Positions 27,683 to 36,391 of a DNA stretch of 64,000 nucleotides are shown here, piece after piece. Under the pieces are notes generated by a model. It did no database searches. It was not told the DNA's origin and saw only the letters and a list, made by a program, of their open reading frames with translations. This DNA comes from LMUY01 sp965199105 (GTDB taxonomy: Bacteria; Pseudomonadota; Alphaproteobacteria; Acetobacterales; Acetobacteraceae): assembly GCA_965199105.1 (NCBI GenBank), contig CBDAQO010000002.1:3472001-3536000 (forward strand). Reading direction: 5' to 3'. Position numbers and translations under genes: made by a program. Position 1 is the stretch's first letter; every line of letters begins with the position of its first letter.

Positions 27683-29416
27683 CTATGGGCCGAGCCGCAC
27701 GACCATCACACCAGCAATCAGACGCACGGAATTTGGATTTGGCCAAGTGGGTAGCGCTTGAAGCGCTGGTTCGACGTTCCGCACTTCATCGGCCGTAGGC
27801 AATTGGAAATTAGCCAGAGCCGCATCATGGAGAAATCCTGAAATTCGATACGTCGCTCCACCATCCCACATCAAAAATGAATTCCCAAAGGTGTTGTAGT
27901 TCTGATTTCTCCATAAATTTGGTTCGGTGTAGGCGCCGTGAAAGTAAACTGGCGTGACCCGCTCCTCAAAAGTTGGATCAACATGGTAAATCTGTTGGAT
28001 GATCCTATTGCCGATCGACTTGTCCGATGTCCAAGCCACCATGTCAGAATAAAACAATCGGCTGACGTGAAACGCACTGACCAAGACGACTAAGGCGACG
28101 AGCGCCGCTTGCACCTCGGTTCGGAGGTCAACCATTGAGAATGCTATGACGATCATTGCAGCAAAGACAACCTGTTCAGTGACAAACGTCCTTGGCTCTT
28201 GATGTTCTCCCAAAACTATTACAATAACGAATGGCACGAATAGCGCGCTGGCAATTAACGCAATTACTAAGATTACCCGGATAACGGTAAAGCGCCTTAA
28301 GATGCTGGAGAATGTAATGACTATGCCGGAAGCCAGAGCGCCGCGATAAAGGACATTGCCGTAATAGTCATTACCTAACACGTCTCTGATCATGAAGCTG
28401 ACGGCGCGGGTAATTGCCTGATCCAGTGGATAAATGTGCCATCCTATCATATTGGCCAGGTAACCCGAGGGTGGTACAGCGAATGCCCGCTCGAAGACTC
28501 GTCCAAGAGATGCACAAAGCCCGTAGCTCCCAATGGTAACTACCGCTGCCCAGATATATGAGCGGAAAATAAGCGCTAGGCGGGGTGGATCGATCAGCGC
28601 CCGCTGCAGAACTAGCAGAGTGCAGAGTGTAGGAATTACGAAGACAATCGCTTCGTAGAATGCTGCCCCAAGTGTCATCAGCGTGATGCTTGCTGAGATC
28701 CACGCGACCCGCTTTATGGTCGAACTTGCTTTAAGGTGATTCTGCAATGCGAGAAAAGAGAGGGTTCCGCAGAAAAGTCCGAAAGCCACGCAGTCGCTTT
28801 GATTGAGAAACTCCAACTGATACGCAAATTCTGGGAAACTGACATAGAGGATGGTAAATGCATACCGCTGTGCCGGCGAGAAAAGAAAAACGCTCTGACT
28901 CGCCAATGCGGCTGAAGTCAGAAACAAGAGAGTCAGCACTGCTGTAAAATATGGTACCACCGGCTCGGGTAAAATCAGCATGTGGACGAGCGATATTCCC
29001 CACCTGCCGAGGGAGAACGTGTAATTAATTGACCCATAGGCGACTGCCGCCTCCACATCCATGTGGAGCGAAAAGTTGGCTACGGCATACCCATAAACCG
29101 CAAGCGCGGCCAAGAATGTTACCTGGAAAAGGTGACGGTCCTTAAACCAGGGACAAAAAGCCGCAGCCGCTACGTCTTTGCTAGATCGCGAAGAGGTGAG
29201 TGAGTTCGGGGCCAACATCAAAGGCAATTCCGATTGAACATATCGAGTCAGTTTCCCATAGTCGTCGTCGCTTGGAGTAGAACGTCGTAGCTGTTGACCC
29301 AACGCATATAGCACCCGCTGGTGTTGCCCGACGACCAGAGCTGATCTAAACGGTTTCTGAGGCCGCCCTCCTCGGTATATCTGATTGTTGGTGCTATGGT
29401 CGCGTGCGGCGGGCAC
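27683..29416 (-). CDS. GtrII-type membrane glucosyltransferase (glucosyltransferase-domain family)
   Basis: This protein of about 577 residues has 10-12 hydrophobic segments from residue 100 to about 470, followed by a soluble tail. The layout and motifs such as DVEAAVAYGSINYTFSLGRWG and FLNQSDCVAFGL fit the GtrII family, which attaches glucosyl groups from polyprenyl phosphate to O-antigen or other surface glycans. The true start may be downstream of the listed ATG, since the first 65 residues look non-family. The composition is clearly AT-richer than the rest of the window, a sign of transfer common for glycan genes. Confidence 0.65.
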   Translation of the reverse strand: MPAARDHSTNNQIYRGGRPQKPFRSALVVGQHQRVLYALGQQLRRSTPSDDDYGKLTRYVQSELPLMLAPNSLTSSRSSKDVAAAAFCPWFKDRHLFQVTFLAALAVYGYAVANFSLHMDVEAAVAYGSINYTFSLGRWGISLVHMLILPEPVVPYFTAVLTLLFLTSAALASQSVFLFSPAQRYAFTILYVSFPEFAYQLEFLNQSDCVAFGLFCGTLSFLALQNHLKASSTIKRVAWISASITLMTLGAAFYEAIVFVIPTLCTLLVLQRALIDPPRLALIFRSYIWAAVVTIGSYGLCASLGRVFERAFAVPPSGYLANMIGWHIYPLDQAITRAVSFMIRDVLGNDYYGNVLYRGALASGIVITFSSILRRFTVIRVILVIALIASALFVPFVIVIVLGEHQEPRTFVTEQVVFAAMIVIAFSMVDLRTEVQAALVALVVLVSAFHVSRLFYSDMVAWTSDKSIGNRIIQQIYHVDPTFEERVTPVYFHGAYTEPNLWRNQNYNTFGNSFLMWDGGATYRISGFLHDAALANFQLPTADEVRNVEPALQALPTWPNPNSVRLIAGVMVVRLGP

Positions 29417-29561
29417 CTAACCGGCTACCGGGGAGCGCAAGCTGGCAATCGACGGCGGTTGTGCAGAATTTCATGAGTGTCCACAGCCGTGACGTTGGAG
29501 TCCGTCTTGAGCCGCATCATCTACGGGTGAAGCTACGAGATAGCAGAATAGCGGAAGAATA

Positions 29562-29723
29562 TTAATCGATCGGGAACACCGGTCTGCCGCGGCGCGAAGG
29601 CCAGTCGCGGCCTTTGGCGTCCTGCGGCCAAGGCTGACCCGACGGCGTCAGCTTACCGGACCACGGCAGCGTGAACGTGATCGGTATGCAGATTTCGTCG
29701 GGGTACGGGGGCTCGTCCGCCAC
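29562..29723 (-). CDS. possible 53-residue protein, Pro/Trp-rich
   Basis: A GTG at 29723 opens 53 codons ending with TAA at 29562. It reads VADEPPYPDEICIPITF and later TLPWSGKLTPSG, PWPQDAKGRDWPSRR and PVFPID. AGGAG sits 8 bases before the GTG, a good ribosome site. Codon use is GC-rich at the third position, as in real genes of this genome. No family was recognised. It lies between thiL and the GtrII gene on the same strand. Confidence 0.45.
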   Translation of the reverse strand: MADEPPYPDEICIPITFTLPWSGKLTPSGQPWPQDAKGRDWPSRRGRPVFPID

Positions 29724-29807
29724 GCCTAGCTCCTGCTTGCAACGGGGGTCAGAGACTATCGCGTTCCAACATCCCGTCGCAATCCCGTCAGACCCGCGCC
29801 GCCACGC

Positions 29808-30737
29808 TCAGGCGAAATGGCTCCAGCCGCGATGCGCCAGGTCGAGCGCCTTGCCCGCCGGGCCGAGCACGGTCACGCCCTCGCCGGGTGCGAACGTGCC
29901 GATACGGGTGGCGGGCACGCCTGCGGGGGGGAGGTGGCCCGGTGCGGCGGCGAGCAGCAGCTCGTAGTCGTCGCCGCCGACCCAGGCGGTCTCGCGCCAG
30001 TCCGAGCCGGTCGCCCTTGCCGCGGGGGAGAGTGGGATGGCGGCGGCCTCCACCACGGCCGACACGCCACTGGCGCGGCAGATATGGCCCAAGTCCTGGA
30101 ACAGCCCGTCCGACACGTCCATCGCCGCCCGCGCCCAGCCCTGCAGCGGCAAGCCGAGCCGCGGCGACGGCAGGTCGTAGCGGCCCTTCAAATAGCCGTC
30201 CGGGTCGGCCAGCTCGCCACGCGCTGCCGCCAGCCCCAGCACGCCGTCGCCAATCGTGCCCGTCACCCACAGCCAGTCGCCCGGGCACGCGCCGGAGCGG
30301 CGCAGCGCGGTGCCGGGCGCCACGTGGCCGATCGCGGTCAACGACAGGCAGAGCGGGCCCGGCGTTTCCGTCGTGTCGCCACCCAGCAGGGCGATCGCGT
30401 AGGCCGCCTGGTCCAGCCGCAACCCGGCGGCAAAGCCCGCGAACCACGCATCGGTCAGCGCGCGCGGGGCGGATAGGGTGAGCAGGTAGCCGAACGGGGT
30501 GGCGCCCATCGCGGCCAGGTCCGACAGGTTCACTCGCAGCAGCTTGCGCGCCACCAGGCCTGGCGCGGTGCCGGGCAGGAAGTGCACGCCCTCCACCATC
30601 GCGTCGGCCGTCATCACCAGCTCGCGGCCGGCGGGCGGGGCGAATACGGCGGCGTCGTCGGTCAGGTCCAGCGACCCAGGGCCGGCGAGCGGGCGGAAAT
30701 GGCGCGCGATGCGGTCGAACTCGGGAGGCAGGGTCAT
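29808..30737 (-). CDS. thiL: thiamine-monophosphate kinase
   Basis: The 309-residue enzyme makes thiamine diphosphate from thiamine monophosphate with ATP. It shows LTDDAAVFAPP, VMTADAMVEGVHFLP, LLRVNLSDLAAMGATP, GGDTTETPGPLCLS, MDVSDGLFQDL and GGDDYELLLAA, the full ThiL signature set. It starts 7 bases after the FNT gene stop on the same strand and may be read from the same transcript. Confidence 0.95.
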   Translation of the reverse strand: MTLPPEFDRIARHFRPLAGPGSLDLTDDAAVFAPPAGRELVMTADAMVEGVHFLPGTAPGLVARKLLRVNLSDLAAMGATPFGYLLTLSAPRALTDAWFAGFAAGLRLDQAAYAIALLGGDTTETPGPLCLSLTAIGHVAPGTALRRSGACPGDWLWVTGTIGDGVLGLAAARGELADPDGYLKGRYDLPSPRLGLPLQGWARAAMDVSDGLFQDLGHICRASGVSAVVEAAAIPLSPAARATGSDWRETAWVGGDDYELLLAAAPGHLPPAGVPATRIGTFAPGEGVTVLGPAGKALDLAHRGWSHFA

Positions 30738-30744
30738 GCCGGGC

Positions 30745-31503
30745 CTAGTCCCCCGCGCCGATCTCGCCGATGCCGTCCAGCTCGCCCGCGATCGGCGCGT
30801 GGTTCAGCAGGGCGGCGAGCAAGGTGCCCCCGACGCTGTTGCCGATCAGCGTCGGCGCCAGGAAGCTCACCAGATATTGCCCGATCGTCGCGTGCCCGCT
30901 GAAGGTGAGGTACGACGCCTCCACCGACCCGGCGATGACGTGGGGGAACTGGCAGACCGAGATCGAGTAGGTCAGCAGGATGATGATCAGCGGCCGCGAC
31001 GGCCCGGCGCCCGGCAGCAGCCACACCATCAGCCCGATCAGCCAGCCGGCGAACCCGGCCATCAGCACGCCGTGGCCGAACGAGGCCTGCATCGTGTGCC
31101 CGGCGATCTCCAGCATGGCCGTGGTCATCGCCGCCGGCATCACGTCGGGTTGCGCCAGCACCAGGCCCAGCAGGAGGGTGCCGGCCAGGTTCGCCACCAG
31201 CACGATCAGCCACACCCGCATCGTGCGCGCCATCATGCGGCCGGTGCGCTGCGTCAGGGCAGGGATGAGGGCGGTGAGCGTGGTCTCGGTGAACAGTTGC
31301 TGCCGCCCGAGCACGACGATGAGGAAGCCCAGGCAGTAGCCGAACGAGGCCACCAGCCGCCGCCACGGCGCGTCCGGCAGGCCGGATTGCAGCGCGGCCT
31401 GCACCAGGAAGGAGAACCCGATCGACAGCCCTGCCGCCACGCCCGACCAGGCCAGCCCGGCGAACGAGCGCTCCAGCTCGGCCAACCCCTCGTCCCGCAC
31501 CAC
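30745..31503 (-). CDS. formate/nitrite transporter family channel (YfdC-like), start unclear
   Basis: The 252-residue channel from the first canonical start (GTG at 31503) has six likely membrane segments: GVAAGLSIGFSFLV, SFGYCLGFLIVVLG, VWLIVLVANLAGTLLLGL, GVLMAGFAGWLIGLMVWLL, IIILLTYSISVCQFPHV and a last one near YLVSFLAPTLIGNSVGGTLLAAL. The reading frame stays open upstream and keeps family-like sequence (PIGPLVIHEV before VRDEGLAELERS), matching the YfdC N-terminus. No ATG, GTG or TTG occurs upstream before a TGA near 31715. Translation may therefore start at CTG or inside the tandem repeat. Confidence 0.8.
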   Translation of the reverse strand: MVRDEGLAELERSFAGLAWSGVAAGLSIGFSFLVQAALQSGLPDAPWRRLVASFGYCLGFLIVVLGRQQLFTETTLTALIPALTQRTGRMMARTMRVWLIVLVANLAGTLLLGLVLAQPDVMPAAMTTAMLEIAGHTMQASFGHGVLMAGFAGWLIGLMVWLLPGAGPSRPLIIILLTYSISVCQFPHVIAGSVEASYLTFSGHATIGQYLVSFLAPTLIGNSVGGTLLAALLNHAPIAGELDGIGEIGAGD

Positions 31504-31608
31504 CTCGTGGATGACCAGCGGACCGATCGGTGTGCTCTGCGCCGCCTGCTTCTGCTCGCTCTCGCTGAGATGGACCGACTCGGCCCCTGCCGCCTGTCTC
31601 TCCTCCCC

Positions 31609-31698
31609 GTCAGCAGACTGGGCTGGGTCAGCAGACTGGGCTGGGTCAGCGGACAGGGCTGGGTCAGCGGACAGGGCTGGGTCAGCGGACAGGGCTGA
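31609..31698. repeat. five tandem 18-bp units
   Basis: Five adjacent 18-base units run from 31609 to 31698. Units 1-2 read GTCAGCAGACTGGGCTGG, units 3-4 GTCAGCGGACAGGGCTGG, and unit 5 ends GCTGA. On the minus strand in the channel frame they encode PALSAD-type hexapeptides. The stop codon of the upstream sterol-desaturase-family gene is in unit 5. Copy number may vary between strains. Confidence 0.95.
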
Positions 31699-32632
31699 GC
31701 CGCCTGCGCCGCTTCAGCATATGCAACATCCGCCGCAAGCCCGCGCGCTGCTGCTGCAGCCAGGTGCCGCTGGCGAGCGCCTCCTCGGCGGAGGGGTCGC
31801 CGGTGCGGACATATTCGCGGCCGAAATCTGCGGTGCCGAACATGATGTCCCAAAGCGGGAAGATCGCACCATAGTTGCAGCTCCGTTGCCCGGCCGCGAG
31901 CACGCCGTGGTGCGCACGGTGAAAGCGCGGCGAGATCAGCAGCCGATCCCCTACCGCGCCGAATGAGATGCGCGCGTTGGCATGGCTCAGGCTCTCGAGG
32001 AAGCGCAGCACCAGGATCAGCAGCGGGAACTGCAGCGGCGGCACCCCGATCAGCAGCGCCAGCGCCGCCGCCCACACGAAGGAGATCACCTCGTCGATCA
32101 GGTGGTTGCGGTCGTCGGACCAGAACGTCATCTGCCGCTGCGCGTGGTGCAGCGAGTGCAGCGCCCACCACCAGCCGAAGCGGTGGCTCAGCCGGTGGCG
32201 CCAGTATTCGCCGCAATCCAGCACGGCGGCGTAGATCACGAAGCTCAGCACCGGATGCGCCAGCAGGCCCGGCAGCACCAGCTCCAGCGTCGGCGGCACG
32301 AAGCCGTGGTCGGTGAGCACGCCGGTGAGCCACACCTGCACCTGGTAGAACAGCACGAAGGTGACCAGCGGCAGCACGCCGATGCGGTTCAGCAGCGTGT
32401 AGAACACGTCCACCGTCACCGCCCGCGCGTCCGGCCAGGTCTCCACCGGACGCCAGCGCTCGAGCGGCAGGCAGACCGCCAGCGTGATCAGCACCTGCGC
32501 CACGCCGTAGATCGCGAACAGCGCCCAGCCGTAGCCGATGTCCTCCCAGTCCATCAGGCCGAACTGGTAGAGCAGCGGGATGATGCAGTGCTCCTGCAGC
32601 CAGCCCGCCGCGGTGTCGAACGGGTCGATCAT
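31682..32632 (-). CDS. sterol desaturase / fatty acid hydroxylase family protein
   Basis: The 316-residue membrane di-iron enzyme has the three histidine boxes HRLSHR, HSLHHAQ and HRAHHG, plus hydrophobic segments near 35-60, 85-110, 120-150 and 190-215. Family members hydroxylate or desaturate lipids such as carotenoids, fatty acids or sterols. Its stop lies in the 18-bp repeat array that precedes the channel gene, and its start overlaps the upstream beta-propeller gene by 4 bases, so the two are coupled. Confidence 0.88.
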   Translation of the reverse strand: MIDPFDTAAGWLQEHCIIPLLYQFGLMDWEDIGYGWALFAIYGVAQVLITLAVCLPLERWRPVETWPDARAVTVDVFYTLLNRIGVLPLVTFVLFYQVQVWLTGVLTDHGFVPPTLELVLPGLLAHPVLSFVIYAAVLDCGEYWRHRLSHRFGWWWALHSLHHAQRQMTFWSDDRNHLIDEVISFVWAAALALLIGVPPLQFPLLILVLRFLESLSHANARISFGAVGDRLLISPRFHRAHHGVLAAGQRSCNYGAIFPLWDIMFGTADFGREYVRTGDPSAEEALASGTWLQQQRAGLRRMLHMLKRRRRLSPVR

Positions 32633-33615
32633 CGCGCGCTGACCTTCACGCCGACCTTCCCGACTGGGGCCGCCGGGTGGGTGTTGAGCCAGATGCCGTG
32701 CGGCGAGCGGCCGGTGTCGATGGTGGTGAACTGGCCGGTCGCCGGGTCGAGAACCGCCACCGTGTGCGCCCAGCGCCGGGTCACCCAGATCTTGCCGTCG
32801 GGCGCGAAGTCCATGTCATCCGGCCCGCCCGGCAGCGCGATGCGGCCGCGCACCGTCAGGGTGTGCGGGTCCAGCAGCGAGATGCTGCCATCCACCCGGT
32901 TGCACACGTAGAGCGTGCCGCCATCGGGCGAGACGAACAGGTTGTGCGCCCCCTTGGCGGTGACGACCTTGCGCTCCACCACCCCCGTGGCCGGGTCCAC
33001 CACCGCGACGTAGTCCGCCCCCATGATGCCGACCAGCAGGCGGCCGTCGAGCCACAGCACCCCCGCCGGCGTCTTGCCCACCGGCTGCTTCCACTTCACC
33101 GCGCCGGACGCGACGTCGATGGCGACCAGGTCGTTGCTCTCCTGCAGGCTGACGAACACGGTGTTCGAATCGGGCGCGTAGTTGATGTGGCTTGGCATGC
33201 TGGCCGCCGGAACGCGGTGTTGTAGGGTGAGCGTGGCGGCGTCATAGATGTCGATCTGGTTGCGCGCCAGGCCGGCCACCGTGAGCCATTTGCCGTCCGG
33301 GCTGAACTGCAGCTGGTAGGGGTCGCTGATGGTGGCCCGGCGCTGCAGCTCGCCGCTCTGCGGGTCGATGAAGAAGATCGCGTTGCCCGCCGTGTCCCCC
33401 ACCAGCAGCGAGCGGCCGTCCGGCGACAGCGCCATGTGGTGCGGCTCGCGCAGCACGGGGATGCGCGCCACCTCGGCATGGGTCGCGGGGTCGATCTCGC
33501 TGATCGCGGCGTCGTTTGAATCGAGCACGAAGGCAAGCGGCCGGGCCGCGGCCAAGCCTGGCAGCGCCAGCAGGGAGGGGAGCAGCAGCAAGCGGGCGAG
33601 CAGCAGCGACTTCAT
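32629..33615 (-). CDS. exported YncE/YVTN-type beta-propeller protein
   Basis: The 328-residue protein has a signal peptide (LLLARLLLLPSLLALPGLAA, about residues 4-23) followed by seven or so YVTN-like blades, for example ALSPDGRSLLVGDTAGN, SPDGGTLYVCNRVDGS and APDGKIWVTRRWAH. Such propellers bind ligands or proteins in the periplasm, and no catalytic site is recognised. It overlaps the sterol-desaturase-family gene by 4 bases (ATGA). Confidence 0.85.
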   Translation of the reverse strand: MKSLLLARLLLLPSLLALPGLAAARPLAFVLDSNDAAISEIDPATHAEVARIPVLREPHHMALSPDGRSLLVGDTAGNAIFFIDPQSGELQRRATISDPYQLQFSPDGKWLTVAGLARNQIDIYDAATLTLQHRVPAASMPSHINYAPDSNTVFVSLQESNDLVAIDVASGAVKWKQPVGKTPAGVLWLDGRLLVGIMGADYVAVVDPATGVVERKVVTAKGAHNLFVSPDGGTLYVCNRVDGSISLLDPHTLTVRGRIALPGGPDDMDFAPDGKIWVTRRWAHTVAVLDPATGQFTTIDTGRSPHGIWLNTHPAAPVGKVGVKVSAR

Positions 33616-33685
33616 GGTGCATCCATACGTTGGCGCGCGTTGCTAACACGGCGTGTGCGCTCCGGGGAGCGATTTCGCCGCGACA

Positions 33686-35221
33686 CTAGCATACCAGTTC
33701 GATCACGAACGGCCCGCTGCGCCGGTTCGCCGCCTCCAGCAGCCCGGCGAACGCCTCCGCACTGTCCGCCCGCGCGGCTTCCACGCCCATGCCGGCCGCG
33801 AGGTGGCACCAGTCCAATTGCGGATCGGTCAGGTCCATCATGCTGAGCGCGGTGCGGCCCGGGTTGGCGCCGACATTGGCCAGCTCGGTCTGCAGGATGG
33901 CGTAGGAGCGGTTGGCCAGGATCACCGTCGTCACGTCCAGCCGCTCGCGCGCCTGCGTCCATAGCGCCTGCAGCGTGTACATCGCCGAGCCGTCGCCCTG
34001 CAGGTTGATCACGCGGCGGCCCGGCGCGCCCACCGCCGCCCCGGTGGCCAGCGGCGGCCCGCTGCCGATGGCGCCGCCCATCAGTTGCAGCCAATCGTGC
34101 GGCGCCGAGGCCTGGGTGGGGCCGAACGCGCCGAGGCCCAGGCTGATGCTTTCATCGACCACGATAGCGCCCTCGGGCAGCGCCGCGGCCAAAGCCTGCG
34201 CCAGGCTCTCGGGCGTGACCGGGCCGCGCGCCGGGCTGGGGCGGGGCAGCCGCGGCGGGGTGGCCGGGTCGACGCCCAGCGCCTCGGCCAGCGCGGCCAA
34301 CGCCGCCGTGCCATCCACTTCCGGGCGCGCCAGCCAGTGGATGGCGCAGTCCGGCGGCGCGAAGCGGCCGGGCCGGCCGGGATAGGCGAAGAACGACACC
34401 GGCGGCCCGGCTCCCACCAGGATGACGTGCTGCACACCCGCCAGCGCCGCCAGCGCCGGGCCGACCACATAGGGCACCCGCTCGATCGGCACCCGCCCGG
34501 CGCCGCGTTCCACCCGGGTGTTGAACGTCTCGGCCAGCATGCGCGCGCCGGTGGCAGCGCAGATGCCGCCCGCCAGCGCCACGCCCCGCGCCCGCAGCGC
34601 CTCGCCCGCCAGCAGCAGCAGGCAGGGCGCACCGGAGCGCAGCACCCGCGCAGCCGCCTCGATCGCGGACGGGTCGGCCTGCGGGCGCGCCGGCGGCGGC
34701 AAGGCGGCGGCCACCACGCCGCCCTCGTCCCAACTCACGTCCGACGGCAGGATCAGCGTGGCCACCTGACCCGGCGACGTGCGCGCCGCCTGCACCGCCT
34801 GCGCGGCGTCCGCCCCCACCGTCGCCGCCGCAGCCGCCGTGCGCACCCAGGCGGACACCGGCCGCGCCCAGCCCTCGGTGTCGGTGGTGAGCGGAGCGTC
34901 CAGCGGGCGGTGGTAGGTCGCCTGGTCGCCGACGATGTTCACCACCGGCACCCGCGCCCGCCGCGCGTTGTGCAGGTTGGCCAGGCCGTTGGCCAAGCCG
35001 GGGCCGCAATGCAGCAGCGTGGCCGCCGGGCGACCCGTCATGCGCGCGTAGCCGTCCGCCGCCCCGGTCACCACACCCTCGAACAGGCCCAGCACGCAGC
35101 GCATGCCAGGAATGCGGTCCAGCGCGGCAACGAAATGCATCTCGGACGTGCCGGGGTTGGCGAAGCACGTGTCCACGCCCGCGTCCAGCAGCGTTCGCAC
35201 CAGGCTTTCCGCACCGTTCAT
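33686..35221 (-). CDS. thiamine-diphosphate-dependent enzyme, acetolactate-synthase large-subunit-like
   Basis: The protein has about 511 residues. The N-terminal pyrimidine-binding domain contains the catalytic Glu in LGLFEGVVTGAADGYAR, the central domain is Rossmann-like, and the C-terminal diphosphate domain has INLQGDGSAMYTLQALW with the GDG...N motif completed by LANRSYA. It resembles acetolactate synthase and benzoylformate-decarboxylase-type enzymes. No regulatory small subunit lies nearby, so it is probably catabolic rather than the valine enzyme. GGAGG precedes the start. It is divergent from a hydroxyacid dehydrogenase gene. Confidence 0.82.
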   Translation of the reverse strand: MNGAESLVRTLLDAGVDTCFANPGTSEMHFVAALDRIPGMRCVLGLFEGVVTGAADGYARMTGRPAATLLHCGPGLANGLANLHNARRARVPVVNIVGDQATYHRPLDAPLTTDTEGWARPVSAWVRTAAAAATVGADAAQAVQAARTSPGQVATLILPSDVSWDEGGVVAAALPPPARPQADPSAIEAAARVLRSGAPCLLLLAGEALRARGVALAGGICAATGARMLAETFNTRVERGAGRVPIERVPYVVGPALAALAGVQHVILVGAGPPVSFFAYPGRPGRFAPPDCAIHWLARPEVDGTAALAALAEALGVDPATPPRLPRPSPARGPVTPESLAQALAAALPEGAIVVDESISLGLGAFGPTQASAPHDWLQLMGGAIGSGPPLATGAAVGAPGRRVINLQGDGSAMYTLQALWTQARERLDVTTVILANRSYAILQTELANVGANPGRTALSMMDLTDPQLDWCHLAAGMGVEAARADSAEAFAGLLEAANRRSGPFVIELVC

Positions 35222-35301
35222 CGCCACCCCCCTCCTCCGCCCGCTTGCCCCGCCAGGATAGGCCGCGCAGACTCCCCGGTCACGACAGAAAGGCTGCCCC
35301 G

Positions 35302-36300
35302 ATGCCCACCGTGCTCTACCCGGAACGGATGTATCCCGACGACGTGGAGGAGCGCCGCATCTTCGGGGACGGGGTGCAGGTGGTGATGCGGGACGCAGCG
35401 TCGCTGGCCAGCCTGCCGGACGCCGATTGCCAGGACGTGGAAGGCCTCATGGTGTTCCGCTTCTGGGCCGGCGCGGCCGACCTCGCCCGCTTCCCCAAGC
35501 TGCGCGCCGTGGTGCGCATGGGCGTGGGCTACGACCGGGTAGACCGCGTGGCCGCGGCCAGTCGCGGCATCACCGTCTGCAACGTGCCCGATTACGGCAC
35601 CACCGAGGTCGCCGACCACGCCATCGCGCTTGCCCTGGCGCTCAGCCGCGGGCTGATCCACCACCACGAGCGCCAACGCGGCCCGGCGCCCGACTGGCTG
35701 GTGATCCGCGACCCGGCGATCCGCCGCACCAGCACGCGCCAGTTCGGCATCCTGGGGCTGGGCCGCATCGGCACCGCGGTGGCGCTGCGGGCCAAGGCGC
35801 TGGGTTTCCCGGTGACGTTCTACGACCCGCATCTGCCGAACGGCACCGAGCTGGCGCTGGGTGTGCGCCGGGCCGCCAGCCTGGACGACCTGCTCGGGCA
35901 AACCGACGTGCTCTCCGTGCACGCGCCGCTGACCCGCCACACGCAGGGCATGCTGGGCGCAGCCGAGTTCGCCCGCCTGCCCGCCGGCGCCGTGGTGGTG
36001 AACACGGCGCGCGGCCCGATCATGGATTTCGACGCCCTGCTGGCCGCACTGCGCTCCGGCCATATCGCCGCCGCCGGGCTGGACGTGATGCCGGTCGAGC
36101 CCCCCGAGCCGCCGGTGCACCCCCTGCTGCAGGCCTACCGCGACCGCGACCCGGCGCTCGAAGGCCGCCTGATCGTAACCCCGCACTCCGCCTATTGGAC
36201 GCCCGAAGCCGAGTGGGACATCCGCATCAAGTCCGCCGAAACCATGGCCGCCGCCCTCGGCAACCGCCCGCAGAACGTGATCCGCCCAGAAGACGACTAA
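35302..36300 (+). CDS. D-2-hydroxyacid dehydrogenase, CtBP-like
   Basis: The 332-residue enzyme has NVPDYGTTEVADHAIAL, the NAD-binding FGILGLGRIGTAVA, the substrate Arg in VVNTARGPIMD, the acidic residue in GLDVMPVEPPEPP, and the catalytic His in TPHSAYWTPEA. The long insertion near the end and the PHSAYW motif match the C-terminal-binding-protein subgroup. It reduces 2-oxo acids or oxidises D-2-hydroxyacids. ATG at 35302 was chosen because AAAGG lies 9 bases before it. A hairpin follows the stop. Confidence 0.88.
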   Translation: MPTVLYPERMYPDDVEERRIFGDGVQVVMRDAASLASLPDADCQDVEGLMVFRFWAGAADLARFPKLRAVVRMGVGYDRVDRVAAASRGITVCNVPDYGTTEVADHAIALALALSRGLIHHHERQRGPAPDWLVIRDPAIRRTSTRQFGILGLGRIGTAVALRAKALGFPVTFYDPHLPNGTELALGVRRAASLDDLLGQTDVLSVHAPLTRHTQGMLGAAEFARLPAGAVVVNTARGPIMDFDALLAALRSGHIAAAGLDVMPVEPPEPPVHPLLQAYRDRDPALEGRLIVTPHSAYWTPEAEWDIRIKSAETMAAALGNRPQNVIRPEDD

Positions 36301-36323
36301 CCGCCCCAACTGCGAAAGTCCTT

Positions 36324-36340
36324 TCCCTCTGGGAGAGGGA
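36324..36340 (+). terminator. short hairpin after the hydroxyacid dehydrogenase
   Basis: TCCCTCT (36324-36330), a GGG loop and AGAGGGA (36334-36340) form a perfect 7-bp stem. There is no T-run after it, so it is at best a weak terminator or a mRNA-stabilising hairpin. Confidence 0.35.
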
Positions 36341-36391
36341 GCACCCAGGGAACGGCCCACAACCAACAACAACCCGCAAGGGAGACGGCCC

